From UBA3263 sp964586765 (GTDB lineage Bacteria > Bacteroidota > Bacteroidia > Bacteroidales > Muribaculaceae): 64,000 nt of DNA. A model generated the notes under the pieces. The model worked only from the letters and a program-made list of their open reading frames with translations. It was not told the origin of the DNA and did not search any database. The DNA lies in assembly GCA_964586765.1 (NCBI GenBank), contig CAZPHN010000001.1, positions 62,001 through 126,000 of the forward strand, in the 5' to 3' direction. Below, in pieces: positions 9,501 to 18,206 of this stretch; position 1 is the first letter of the stretch; each line of letters begins with the position of its first letter. The position numbers were made by a program, and so were the translations under genes.

Positions 9501-11305
9501 TGATATATAGCTTGATCCGCAAAGTCCCATATGCAGCCGCCTATAGTGCGTCGGGAGTTTTCGAAATAGTCCCAATAGTCAGCAAAGTTTCCGAGCGACT
9601 GCCCCATGGAGTGAGCATATTCGCATATAAAGTGGGGACGCTCATCTGACCAGTTGTCCATACGAACGACATCATTTTCGTAGGGATACATCTTCGAGGT
9701 GAAATCTGAGTTGGGAAATCCGTCTGCCTGCTGACCTTCATAGTGAACCATACGGTCATCAAGATTTCTGATAGCCTCGCGGCAGTAGTAGAAATTCTCG
9801 CCGTTGCGGCTCTCGTTGCCCAAACTCCAGAAAATTACCGACGGATGATTTCGGTCACGCAGAACCATACGCTCTTCACGGTCAACGTATGCCGCACGCC
9901 ATGTTGGGTCATCTACTAACTTCCAGTCTATTGCGTGCGTTTCAAGGTCAGCCTCATCCATAACGTAAATGCCGAAGTGGTCATACATTGCCATCATCTT
10001 TGGCTGATGTGGACAGTGTGATGTACGCACGGTATTGATATTGAACTGCTTCAAGAGTTTTACGTCGGCAAGCAGCGATTCCGTATCCATGGTGCGTCCC
10101 GTCAGTGGATGTGTGTCCTGACGGTTTACGCCCTTGAAGAATACTTTCTGTCCGTTAATATAGACAAAACTGCCTTTCTGCTCGATATGACGGAAACCAT
10201 ATTTGGTAGAGAAAGCCTCGGTCTCTTTACCGGCTGCGTCTTTTAAGCTTACAATGACGGTATATAGATATGGTTTTTCACAGCTCCAAAGGTTAACGTT
10301 CGAAAGGTCAACCGAGGTACTGACTGTCTTGACCTCATTCGTGACGATATGGTTGACCGTCTGTGCGGGAAACTCAGCTACGGTCTTGCCATCGGCATCA
10401 AGCAGCGTTACATCCGCAACTACGTTTGCTCCGGTAGTGTCGCGGTTTTCAATCTCCAAGGTGACATTCATTGTGCCCGACGTATACTGCGTAGCTTGAC
10501 TGGTTGACCATGTTATATAATGGTCGCGTACGAATGTTTTTGGAACTGCCGTCAGGGTAACGTCGCGGAAAATACCGCCCCAGCGGAACATGTCTTGCCC
10601 TTCAAGATATGAGCCGTCGCTCCATTTGATTACCTGAACCGCGAGCGTATTGGAACCCGTTGTGCAGTATGATGTGATGTCAAACTCATGGTTTGTGTTT
10701 GCCGCCTGAGTGTAACCTACAAAGCGTCCGTTAACCCAAACATAGGCAGCTGAATATATTCCCTCGAAGTTAAGGAAAAGTTCCTTGCCGCTCCAGCTTG
10801 ACGGAACGGTGAACTCTGTCAGGTAACTTCCAACTGGATTTTCGGCATATTCTCCGTTATTATCCCAGCGTTTAACGATTTTGGGACACTGCGATTTATC
10901 GTATGGATGGTCCACGTTAATATACATCGGTGTGTCATAACCCTGCATTTCCCAACATGACGGAACCGGTATTATATCCCAGTCAGAGCTGTCGAAGCCT
11001 TTTTCGTAAAACGTCAGCGGACGGTCTGCCGACTTCTCAACAAAGTTGAATTTCCAGTTTCCGTTGAGGCTCATCCGTAGTCCGGATGTGGGTGTTTCCC
11101 ACGGATATGCAAAGTACTTGGTGTCCGCCTTCATATCCTCTGTTGTAGAGTAGGGGACATGCGTAGCACGAGCCTTTTCCTTGTTGACGGCAAAGACAGT
11201 TTGATTTTCCCACCAGTCGGCGGGTTCAATCGCCGTCAGTGCCGATGCGGTCACACCTGTTGCTGCAAGTGCGCCCGCAAAGACAATGCGAAGATGATTT
11301 TTCAT
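6533..11305 (-). CDS. Secreted GH2 beta-galactosidase-like glycoside hydrolase with C-terminal repeat modules and T9SS-type tail
   Basis: A 1590-residue secreted enzyme. Residues 1-22 form a signal peptide. A GH2 sugar-binding domain (about 60-250), an Ig-like domain (about 260-370) and a TIM barrel (about 375-690) follow. The acid/base is E498 in SLGNES and the nucleophile is E562 in FICEYAHSMG; HDFELTPRKET and RHTLRLTP near 1000-1060 fit the LacZ-type small-chain domain. The C-terminal 500 residues hold one shorter and two longer, mutually similar modules (see DGTIH/DGTVH, DLRYNYA/DLRYNHA, RVIYQNAW/RVIYENAW), resembling GEVED-type modules. It ends in a type IX-like tail (GIYDLSGRRL...PGIYIVNGKK). 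Ordinary LacZ is about 1020 residues, so the extra length is the modules. The gene follows the 695-residue secreted protein by 14 bp. The sugar substrate is unknown; no SusC/SusD pair is nearby. Confidence 0.92.
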   Translation of the reverse strand: MKNHLRIVFAGALAATGVTASALTAIEPADWWENQTVFAVNKEKARATHVPYSTTEDMKADTKYFAYPWETPTSGLRMSLNGNWKFNFVEKSADRPLTFYEKGFDSSDWDIIPVPSCWEMQGYDTPMYINVDHPYDKSQCPKIVKRWDNNGEYAENPVGSYLTEFTVPSSWSGKELFLNFEGIYSAAYVWVNGRFVGYTQAANTNHEFDITSYCTTGSNTLAVQVIKWSDGSYLEGQDMFRWGGIFRDVTLTAVPKTFVRDHYITWSTSQATQYTSGTMNVTLEIENRDTTGANVVADVTLLDADGKTVAEFPAQTVNHIVTNEVKTVSTSVDLSNVNLWSCEKPYLYTVIVSLKDAAGKETEAFSTKYGFRHIEQKGSFVYINGQKVFFKGVNRQDTHPLTGRTMDTESLLADVKLLKQFNINTVRTSHCPHQPKMMAMYDHFGIYVMDEADLETHAIDWKLVDDPTWRAAYVDREERMVLRDRNHPSVIFWSLGNESRNGENFYYCREAIRNLDDRMVHYEGQQADGFPNSDFTSKMYPYENDVVRMDNWSDERPHFICEYAHSMGQSLGNFADYWDYFENSRRTIGGCIWDFADQAIYHPKEIKNGTYKKGRWYTGYDFPGPHQGNFMSNGIVDPERNVSQKLIEVKKVHQWIRVKSYNEKNNQITLENKYNFTDLSEFDMRWTLSRNGVDIETATVNLSSAAPGTTSLIKPSFSPIDADDKAEYLLTLEFLTKTATDWAPAGHVVASEQITLRERPALADIDTSTLEPDLVTTGNGPVTVRGKGFSYTFDGNGSLISMKVKGIELIHNGNGLAFDDVRWIENDSPYTGNAPKSYSPKNVPVKNLLCSFTDGDASGAKAVKLISYNENPGTVKVITTYVIYSNGVIDVSNNYTAYTGSINRLGMSMQLVPGLENVEYFARGPWSNYVDRKTGSFASIYKTTVTDMAEHFVKPQSSGNHEELRYVKFTSANDPEFGLLIETGDPTSFSALHFTEEDLGTAKHDFELTPRKETIVHLDRFQQGIGNGSCGSTIWARYQTPVNQELRHTLRLTPLTSPAMGYSVPEGNAGAYLTQLSAPDFEITASKAPASLYELLDKSLTAAAGTDVKLTAKASEAANMAAWIDLNNDSQFSNSEKVTLSNGAFDINLARDLKPGIYRLRIVLDSATPKADGPVTSGHVYDITLKVITDINAEVAEYIEPDGTIHSEKRAYLSKILTSGADEDIAYESSSCPRKVYTCVDDVIKATAGTSFDLRLVAKVAGPRSTITTYQDLRYNYAVIYADFSNSGKFTELARYGREISGANILGNYDEVMDINHKVFLPVNLPGGHARIRVIYQNAWRGLSGANEQNIHEGIAYDIPMEIATFGGESQPTTLPERIDGHPDGTVHPDGNAYVKRIVSTKATENIDAKWESQPGFYTLLNDTIMALPGSTFTVRMTANRLGGIGKIYQDLRYNHATVFVDWEGFGLFNRLYRAGDIMKGEDIDANYSKIMSFSFNIDVPEELHKSKCMIRVIYENAWQAEPDAYSQNIIEGCAYDIPLKVEPKEPQSEINEIIIDEIPEGIYDLSGRRLINPTVPGIYIVNGKKTLVK

Positions 11306-11319
11306 GGTTAATTGAATAT

Positions 11320-13407
11320 TTATAGTTTTATTTTCTTTCCGTTATAAATATATATGCCTTTTGACGGACGGGCAACGGGACGTCCCTGAATATCATACAT
11401 TGTCTGGGAATTTTCAGATGAAATCTCTATGATTCCGGCTGAAATAACATTGAATGTATATTCAAAGTGTGATTTGGCGTCAATGCCGGTATTTCCTTTC
11501 ACTACGTTGTAGTCCATATCCATGGCAGAGAACGCCAGCGTTACGGTTCCTTCCTGAACGCCTTTAAGTTCCAGTGTCCATTCATAACCGAATGTGGGGT
11601 CCTCCGGATTGTTTGCCACGGCTATGAAGTCAATAGAGCCTTCCTCCGGCATGATTGAAACCAATCCCGTAAAGGTAAGCTTTATTTCCGTATCGGGGGT
11701 GATTTCCGAGCCACCAGCAGGCGTAATGTCAGTAAGTTCAAGATCACTGAACTCATAAGGAGCTGTGTCGCCATAAATGGTCAGCGATTCAACTCCGCCG
11801 GGAGTAGCGATAAAATTAACAGTAAATACCTCATCTTTTTCAAATACAACCGTTTCCGGCATTGTCAATGTGAAAACGCCGTCGCCGAGAGGCGTCATAT
11901 CCGCTGGTCCGAATTTGTTGACAACTTCGAATGAAAGTTTATCATTTTTGCCAAGGTTTGTTTCAACTTTCACTATTGAGCCCTCGGCGAGTGATTTTAC
12001 GCGTGAACCGTCCTTAATTGAACAGAAAATCAGTGTAAAACCGTTAAATTTAGCCGAAATGTCTGATGTATGGTCAAATCCATCATCGGCAACAAGACCA
12101 TAAAGTGAAACATATACATTTTCTTTTGTGTTCCACCCTGCAGGAATTGGTACGGTAAGCTCCACTTCCGAGTTACTGATGCGGTCTGCGGTTATTCCCT
12201 CTGTGACCACTACTGTTTCTGTTCCAGAGGTAAATGCGACGCCTTCATAGGAAAGATGGTCGGCACATGTGAAATATATTTTCACATTTTTTGCGTTTTC
12301 AAGTGAGGAGCCAAGCGAAGGTGTGAATTCCGACGTGATGTCAAGTCTTGGTATTTCGGCAAACGGTATCTCATACATGAAAGAACCTACGGTTCCCTGA
12401 CCGTCAGACCACACGGTATTTCCTTCGGCGTCTTTGAGGTTATTCAAAATAAGGTATATCTGAGCATCGGTACGTCCGGATGTCGACATCTCTTCCGAAG
12501 TACGTCGAACACCTCCGAAATCAACGGTAATAGTGTTACCATCTACCTTTGCAGTGAGTTTCTCCGTATACTCATAGCCGAGTTCTACGGGAGCATAGCA
12601 AAGTGATATATCCGGGTCTGATGCCATTGCTCCGGTGAATGTGAACACCGCTTTTGCGGCATCTTCTTCGCTATACCACGACAAAATCTGAGCCGGTAGA
12701 TTTGCCGCAACCATTTCAACCGGCTTTTCAGATGCTATGAACTTATAGATTTTATTTTCAATCGTATTTCCAATTCCATCGGTCAGATTTGTAAGGATAA
12801 TGGAGATTTCATCGCCTCCCTTGATTTTGTTTGAGTTGTACCATTGGCGCAGTTCATCATTAATCATTATCGAAACGGATGAGCCGCTGTTATGGGTTTC
12901 TGCTTCATACGAAAGGTTACCGACGGAAAGTATAGCTCTTCCAATGTTGAGGTTTTGATTGAATACTAATTGTACACAATAATCATTAGCCGGATTATAG
13001 ACAGAGCCAACCTCAGGCACTGAGCTGAGTAACCGCAGTTCAGGATTCATTTCAATGGAGAATACGCCGTCATCCATTACGAAACTATCCTCGAAGTAGT
13101 AAGTTACACCCGGATTGACGGGAAACTGATATGCCTGTTTGCCGTTAATGAAACCGGCATATTTGTAGCCGGACTCTTCAGTCATGAGTTCTAATTGACC
13201 CGACTTAAGCAGAAACACCGGAACCATGGCATATTCAATAATCTGCCCTTTTTCAGTAGCGGTATATTTACCGCGGAAGCTTTTGTACTGTACCATCTGG
13301 TACTCTTGACCGAGCTCAATGTCCGGATAGTCGGCTGGATTTACTTCCGCGATGGCAGGAAGCACCGAAACCATCGCCAAAGCCATTAAAGTTTGGACTT
13401 TCTTCAT
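11320..13407 (-). CDS. Secreted Ig-like repeat protein with T9SS-type C-terminal tail, function unknown
   Basis: I do not recognise a specific family. The 695-residue product has a signal peptide (MKKVQTLMALAMVSVLPAIA), several beta-rich stretches that look like bacterial Ig-like units (for example SSVPEVGSVYNP, TSEFTPSLGSSLENAKNV, TDITPAGGSEITPDTEIKL), and a C-terminal module MYDIQGRPVARPSKGIYIYN typical of type IX sorting or anchoring tails. No catalytic motif is visible. It lies between the 1224-residue secreted protein (13 bp upstream) and the GH2 enzyme (14 bp downstream), so the three are probably made together and reach the same compartment. A surface binding or scaffold role is a guess from the domain type only. 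Confidence 0.8.
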   Translation of the reverse strand: MKKVQTLMALAMVSVLPAIAEVNPADYPDIELGQEYQMVQYKSFRGKYTATEKGQIIEYAMVPVFLLKSGQLELMTEESGYKYAGFINGKQAYQFPVNPGVTYYFEDSFVMDDGVFSIEMNPELRLLSSVPEVGSVYNPANDYCVQLVFNQNLNIGRAILSVGNLSYEAETHNSGSSVSIMINDELRQWYNSNKIKGGDEISIILTNLTDGIGNTIENKIYKFIASEKPVEMVAANLPAQILSWYSEEDAAKAVFTFTGAMASDPDISLCYAPVELGYEYTEKLTAKVDGNTITVDFGGVRRTSEEMSTSGRTDAQIYLILNNLKDAEGNTVWSDGQGTVGSFMYEIPFAEIPRLDITSEFTPSLGSSLENAKNVKIYFTCADHLSYEGVAFTSGTETVVVTEGITADRISNSEVELTVPIPAGWNTKENVYVSLYGLVADDGFDHTSDISAKFNGFTLIFCSIKDGSRVKSLAEGSIVKVETNLGKNDKLSFEVVNKFGPADMTPLGDGVFTLTMPETVVFEKDEVFTVNFIATPGGVESLTIYGDTAPYEFSDLELTDITPAGGSEITPDTEIKLTFTGLVSIMPEEGSIDFIAVANNPEDPTFGYEWTLELKGVQEGTVTLAFSAMDMDYNVVKGNTGIDAKSHFEYTFNVISAGIIEISSENSQTMYDIQGRPVARPSKGIYIYNGKKIKL

Positions 13408-13420
13408 GTTATATGTATGA

Positions 13421-16400
13421 TTAGTAAATAATCTTGGTTACTTTCGAACCCTGACGGCGAATAAGGAAAGTGCCCTTTACCGGAGTAGCTACGCGGCGGC
13501 CCTGAATGTCGAAATATTCAACAGGAGCATCGTTTTCGCCCTCAATAACATCTTCGATGCTGTCAGTTACATTTACGCGAGCCTTGTTTGCATTGATGAC
13601 ACGGTCGTTATCTCCGTCAATCAGCATCAGAATGACATTTGAATTGCTCGGCTTGGCTACGGTTTCAGGCATAGAGACAGAGAACTCAATAGGGTACTCT
13701 TGTCCTGCCGTGAGTTTTGTCGGAATAATGCCAGATGTGCCGTTAAACGTCATGCCGGCAACTCCGCGACCAACTCCGTCAATCTCAACCGTAGGGTAGC
13801 GGGTGGCATATTTGCCGTTTCCACACCATTCGCCAAGGTCAGGGTCGTTGAGTGAATACATTCCGTTAAGCTGGATTGACGAAAGATTGTCCTCCGTCAC
13901 TACGACAAACACGTTAGCGTTACATACGTCGGTATTGATTGCCCAGCGTGCGTTTCCGCTTATGGTTATCTTCTCTCCGTCGAAATCGGCTGTGAAATCG
14001 AGGTCAGCGTCAGGCAGTGTTTCCATTTCCGCGCTTACAGCGTCAAGCCAGCATACGGACTCATTTTCGCCGTCCATGCTGACGCCCTGACCGCTCAGTC
14101 GGTAGTCATTGCCTACGGTAACCATCGGATAGCAGCTCACGTTGCGGTTGATTATTGCCGAAGGTGCGCCCATTTTGTCAATACCGAGGAATTCCGTGTA
14201 TTCATACATACCTTGACCTAAGGGGTCATTTTCGTATGTGCGGAGTACCACGGGGATAATCTGCTCAGGGAAGAGTCGCTCCAAGTTCTCCATGGCAGCG
14301 AACCCCTGCGGGCAGTTCGAGCATTCACGTCCTGAGAACTCCTCGACTACCACGCGACGTGTAGGTGCGAAAGCAAGATTTTTGACTACCGATGAGGCTG
14401 ATGAGGTCTCCGTGCCGTTGATGGTTACATGGATTAGGAAGCGGTTGCTTACGTCTGCCTTAAGCGGTAATTCATTGGGGAAAGTAAAGTTGAAGCTGCC
14501 TCCTTTTTTGAGCTCGAGTCCGCTTTCCGCAACGGTGCTAATAGTATTGCCCGTTGCGTCAAGGAGTCTGACTTCAATAGTGTTTGCCGTCAGTAAGTCT
14601 GACGCCATAGTGACAACTCCGGAAATCTGAGTCGATTTGGCTGCCACTACTGTCATAGGCGAGGTTACCGACGTAAGGAACTTCATATCGTGGATTACGT
14701 CAACCTGATTGATGAATACCGCGCTCTGGTTCTCATTGTCATTCACAAAAGCAACATAAATGTTTTTACCGGCAAAATCCGCCAGACTGACATTGTATGT
14801 CTGCCATTCATTCTCGAGACTTTCTTCAGATTTGCCCGGAGAGAGGATTTCATCGAAAATGAGTGTGCTATTACTGCGGATTGCGCTAATAATGTCGGAA
14901 TTAAGCGAAGAATAAACATTTTCCGACTCATAAACGTAAACTTTCAGTCTGTCTTGCTTATTCAGCTTGTAGCTTTGTGCGTCAAATGTCAGATAACACT
15001 GCGTATCGGGAATGTATAGCTGGGGTGTAACGCACCAGTCATCGGCTTTACCACCGCGCTCAAACATGGAGTGGGCGGCAAATGCCATGTCTGAAGTCTC
15101 TTCCGTGCTGCTGACTACTACCCATGGATTATCTTTCGTAAATCCCCATCCGGCAGGAACTGATGCCGGTGTAAGCAGGTCGCCGTCGTAGAACATGAAG
15201 TTAGCATATGTGCTGCAATCATCCGAAAACAGGTATTTGTCATCGGCTGAAATCTCGCGGACATATGTGCCTTTATAATTCAGGTTGATGGACTCATTGC
15301 CTCCTTCGCCACCGAGGTCTGTCACGCTTCCGGCAGGAATAACCACACGATAGTCCGTTCCGTCATATAGATATTGGCGAGAAAGGGGATAGACTATCAG
15401 TGTGCGAGCATCATAAAGCGAGAGGTCAAGATCTGCGAACGGTGCGGACTCGTTGTCGCGCCATAGCTGCGCGCGAGCTCCGTCTGCAATTTTGATTGAC
15501 GCATCAAATTTTATGGTGACCGGATTTGTTGTCGCGTCTATGCGGGCAAAGGCTGAACCGTTGGCAGGGGTAATAGAAAGAGGCTTGACAGCACCTTCCT
15601 GTCTGCCTGTGTATTCAACTCTGATTTCGCCTGACGCAACGCTGAGGTTACCCACCATTGAAATGAGGTTTGCCGGAATAACAACCGTATATTTCTTGCC
15701 CGCCTCAAATTTATACGAACGGAAACTGATGGTAACGACATTTCCCTTCGCCTCGGCTTTGGCTGCTGAGCGCAGCTCCGTACCATCGCTATCAAGCAGC
15801 TTGATACGTGTTGCCGACCCTGCAATCTCTACGTTTCTGGTAAACGATATGCTAAGTTGCGATAGGGTGGAAAATACCGACTCCGATGCTGGATTAACGG
15901 TATAGTTGTTCAGTAGATTGACCTTAGAGCAGAGTGTCTGCCAGTCATCGGAAATCTGAAGCAGATAGCTGTCTGTTTGTGAGGTTATGGCACATATTGT
16001 CTTGCCGTCGGCGGAGCAGACTACCGGCTTACCGGTTACCGCCATTCCGGTTTTCTGATAGAAATCGATACCGTAAACCTGTTTGAAAATGTCATCGAGA
16101 CCATAATAATATTCTCCGGAACGGACAATGAAGGAAGAGTAGGGGTTTACAGCCGGGGTCGCGGCAAATACCATTCCGTCATTTGTAACTGAGAAGCCGG
16201 TTACATCAGCATCATAAACACCATCGTAGATGTCAATCTTGCCGGTAGCCACATTGTATCGGTATGCAACACGGTACTCGTCGAGCCATTCGCTGTTGCT
16301 CTGCGGATGTCCTATATAAGCCGCGCCTGTAACATAACTGCCGTCGGCACTCATCGCCGCATCCTCTATAAAGAGCATGTCCTCATAAGCCGGTGTCCAT

Positions 16401-17095
16401 GGCTTTTTGTCGGAAGGAGAAAAGCCGATATACTTTACATTGCCGGTATGTGTGTCATATACATAGGCACACATTGAAATAGGCATCAGGACTTCTGGTG
16501 ACAGACGTCCGAGAATATAGCGTCCGTCAGCCGAAATTCCGGTAAACACCGAATATTCGCTCTGTTCGTGGTTCATATTGACCGTAGGAACATTGCTGAG
16601 TGATATAATCTGTTTTGATGTAAGGTCATATAGCACAGGTACAGCATCCCAGTCCGATGAAACGTTAGCGTAACCAACTGCTTTTTTTCCGTCGGGAGTT
16701 ACCGCAAGCAGATGTCCATAGCCAAGTTTCTGAGGTGATGGAAGCACGGTCCACTCTCCGGTTGAACGCGACCAAAACGCCGGTTTACCGTCGTATGAGC
16801 CGACAACGGTCTCACCATCATCAGTAATGTCGCCGAGCGCGGCGATGCCTGACTGGGGTAGGGATACCGTTACGGACTGCATGGTCGATGTGTTCCATAC
16901 CTTACCGCCTGAAGATACGATTCCAGCCTCATTACGGTCCTCGGTGTCCGCACTTAATGCCCATTGTCCGTTATCACTGAGTGCAGAGAGCACAACCCCG
17001 GACTGCATGGGCGTAACAACTGGCTCCGCAGCGTATGTGATAGCGGCTGAAGCTATCAAGGTGTTGACGATTAAGATTTTATAATAGCTTATCAT
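13421..17095 (-). CDS. Large secreted multidomain protein: propeller-like repeats, Ig-like domains, adhesin-like domain, Omp28-like thioredoxin fold, T9SS tail
   Basis: The frame is open back to a TTG at 17143, but I choose ATG 17095: it starts a good signal peptide (MISYYKILIVNTLIASAAITYAA), and the upstream TTG sits on a promoter -7 element. The 1224-residue protein then has repeated units with ALSDNGQWALS, TPDGKKAVGYA, SADGRYILG and SADGSYVTGAA (about 30-380), like propeller repeats; two Ig-like domains beginning LSISFTRNV and SITPANGSAFA; a region with DDWCVTPQLYIP and YVAFVNDNE, as in cleaved-adhesin/choice-of-anchor domains; an Omp28-like thioredoxin-fold region with C925xxC928 in EFSGRECSNCPQG; and a tail YFDIQGRRVATPVKGTFLI. 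It is the first gene of the secreted operon. Function unknown; the CxxC could be redox-active or structural. Confidence 0.82.
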   Translation of the reverse strand: MISYYKILIVNTLIASAAITYAAEPVVTPMQSGVVLSALSDNGQWALSADTEDRNEAGIVSSGGKVWNTSTMQSVTVSLPQSGIAALGDITDDGETVVGSYDGKPAFWSRSTGEWTVLPSPQKLGYGHLLAVTPDGKKAVGYANVSSDWDAVPVLYDLTSKQIISLSNVPTVNMNHEQSEYSVFTGISADGRYILGRLSPEVLMPISMCAYVYDTHTGNVKYIGFSPSDKKPWTPAYEDMLFIEDAAMSADGSYVTGAAYIGHPQSNSEWLDEYRVAYRYNVATGKIDIYDGVYDADVTGFSVTNDGMVFAATPAVNPYSSFIVRSGEYYYGLDDIFKQVYGIDFYQKTGMAVTGKPVVCSADGKTICAITSQTDSYLLQISDDWQTLCSKVNLLNNYTVNPASESVFSTLSQLSISFTRNVEIAGSATRIKLLDSDGTELRSAAKAEAKGNVVTISFRSYKFEAGKKYTVVIPANLISMVGNLSVASGEIRVEYTGRQEGAVKPLSITPANGSAFARIDATTNPVTIKFDASIKIADGARAQLWRDNESAPFADLDLSLYDARTLIVYPLSRQYLYDGTDYRVVIPAGSVTDLGGEGGNESINLNYKGTYVREISADDKYLFSDDCSTYANFMFYDGDLLTPASVPAGWGFTKDNPWVVVSSTEETSDMAFAAHSMFERGGKADDWCVTPQLYIPDTQCYLTFDAQSYKLNKQDRLKVYVYESENVYSSLNSDIISAIRSNSTLIFDEILSPGKSEESLENEWQTYNVSLADFAGKNIYVAFVNDNENQSAVFINQVDVIHDMKFLTSVTSPMTVVAAKSTQISGVVTMASDLLTANTIEVRLLDATGNTISTVAESGLELKKGGSFNFTFPNELPLKADVSNRFLIHVTINGTETSSASSVVKNLAFAPTRRVVVEEFSGRECSNCPQGFAAMENLERLFPEQIIPVVLRTYENDPLGQGMYEYTEFLGIDKMGAPSAIINRNVSCYPMVTVGNDYRLSGQGVSMDGENESVCWLDAVSAEMETLPDADLDFTADFDGEKITISGNARWAINTDVCNANVFVVVTEDNLSSIQLNGMYSLNDPDLGEWCGNGKYATRYPTVEIDGVGRGVAGMTFNGTSGIIPTKLTAGQEYPIEFSVSMPETVAKPSNSNVILMLIDGDNDRVINANKARVNVTDSIEDVIEGENDAPVEYFDIQGRRVATPVKGTFLIRRQGSKVTKIIY

Positions 17096-17140
17096 AGAAT
17101 ATGTCTTGTTAATTGGCTTATTAAATTGTATATTAATTTG

Positions 17141-17148
17141 CAAAGATA
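17141..17148 (-). promoter_or_regulatory. Candidate promoter (-7 element) of the secreted-protein operon
   Basis: On the minus strand this reads TATCTTTG, fitting TAnnTTTG. Transcription would begin near 17135, about 40 nt before ATG 17095. No clear TTTG is seen 19-21 bp upstream, so the call rests on one element. Confidence 0.5.
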
Positions 17149-17188
17149 CGGATTTTTTTGCAATACGTCAGCATTTTACGCGTGAAAT

Positions 17189-17219
17189 TTTGTTATCTGC
17201 GATATTTCACGTAAATTTG
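17189..17219 (+). promoter_or_regulatory. Promoter of the cvfB-like gene
   Basis: TTTG (17189-17192), 19 bp, then TAAATTTG (17212-17219), a full match to the Bacteroides consensus. The start site should be near 17225, leaving a leader of only about 10 nt before ATG 17236. Confidence 0.8.
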
Positions 17220-17235
17220 CACTATATATTGATTT

Positions 17236-18069
17236 ATGGTACAGATTGGACAACATAACAGGCTAAAAGTTAGCCGCTTGGCTGACTTTGGCGCATATTT
17301 GGATGCCGGAAACGGTGTCGAAATACTTATTCCTACGCGTTATCTTGACGGAGTGACCGAAGTCGGTCAGGAACTTGACGTTTTCGTATATACTGACTCG
17401 GAAGACCGACTGATAGCCACAACCGAGACGCCGCTTATTGAGGTCGGTAAGTTTGCATATCTGCGTGTGCGCGAGGTTAATCCAAAAGTCGGGGCTTTCC
17501 TTGAATGGGTGCCGTCAAAGGATTTGTTGTGTCCGTTCAGCGAACAGCGAATGAAGATGCAACCTCAAAATATGTATCTTGTATACGCATATCTTGACGA
17601 TACTACAAAACGCGTAGTAGCCTCGGCTAAGATTGAAAAATTCCTTGGAAATGTCTATCCTGATTATCGCCAGCATCAGCGTGTGGAGGCTTTGGTATAC
17701 CAGCGTACTGAAATTGGCTATAAAGTCATTATAGATAATCTTCATGCCGGAATGTTATATACCGATGAATTGATTCAGCATCCTGAAATCGGGTCTACAA
17801 TCACGGCATATGTTAAGAAGGTACGTGATGACGGAAAAATCGACGTTACGATGAAGGATACAAACGGAAGACGCGCTCAGTCGACTGCCGATTTGATTAT
17901 TGAACTCATGGAGTCTAACGGCGGTAAAATGTCGCTCAATGATAAATCGTCGCCTGATGAGATTGCCGAAACGCTCGGATGTAGCAAGAAGGATTTTAAG
18001 AAAGCAATAGGATTCCTTTATAAGAGCCAGAAAATTGAGCCGAACGGCTCCGGTTGGCGTATGCGATGA
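17236..18069 (+). CDS. cvfB: CvfB/YitL-like S1-domain RNA-binding protein
   Basis: A 277-residue soluble protein organised like the CvfB (YitL) family: tandem S1-like OB folds followed by a winged helix. The first fold begins HNRLKVSRLADFGAYLDAGN and contains ILIPTRYLD; a later S1 unit contains NLHAGMLYTDEL and GSTITAYVKKVRDDGKIDV. The C-terminal part (about 215-277) has DKSSPDEIAETLGCSKKDFK and AIGFLYKSQKI, a winged-helix pattern. Members bind RNA and affect virulence factors in Staphylococcus; the role in Bacteroidales is not known to me. It has its own promoter and is divergent from the secreted operon. Annotation pipelines sometimes label it GntR family because of the winged helix. Confidence 0.82.
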   Translation: MVQIGQHNRLKVSRLADFGAYLDAGNGVEILIPTRYLDGVTEVGQELDVFVYTDSEDRLIATTETPLIEVGKFAYLRVREVNPKVGAFLEWVPSKDLLCPFSEQRMKMQPQNMYLVYAYLDDTTKRVVASAKIEKFLGNVYPDYRQHQRVEALVYQRTEIGYKVIIDNLHAGMLYTDELIQHPEIGSTITAYVKKVRDDGKIDVTMKDTNGRRAQSTADLIIELMESNGGKMSLNDKSSPDEIAETLGCSKKDFKKAIGFLYKSQKIEPNGSGWRMR

Positions 18070-18131
18070 TGGATGACCCTGTTTCCCATAATCGGTATTA
18101 TGTTAACTTGTGTGGGATGCATGAAATCTCC

Positions 18132-18163
18132 TTTGTCAGTCTCAGGAAATTTTCGTAAATTTG
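18132..18163 (+). promoter_or_regulatory. Promoter of tkt
   Basis: TTTG (18132-18135) and TAAATTTG (18156-18163) with a 20-bp spacer. The start site should lie near 18169, about 38 nt before ATG 18207. Confidence 0.78.
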
Positions 18164-18206
18164 CAGCACGATAACCAATGCAATCGTCATTACAATAATA
18201 TAAAGT

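Noticed and set aside
6533..17095. Polysaccharide utilisation locus
   Set aside because: No SusC/SusD pair, no hybrid two-component or ECF sigma regulator and only one glycoside hydrolase are present, so the label is not supported.
17096..17143. N-terminal extension of the 1224-residue secreted protein to TTG 17143
   Set aside because: The TTG sits on the TATCTTTG promoter element and the extension would bury the signal peptide behind 16 residues.
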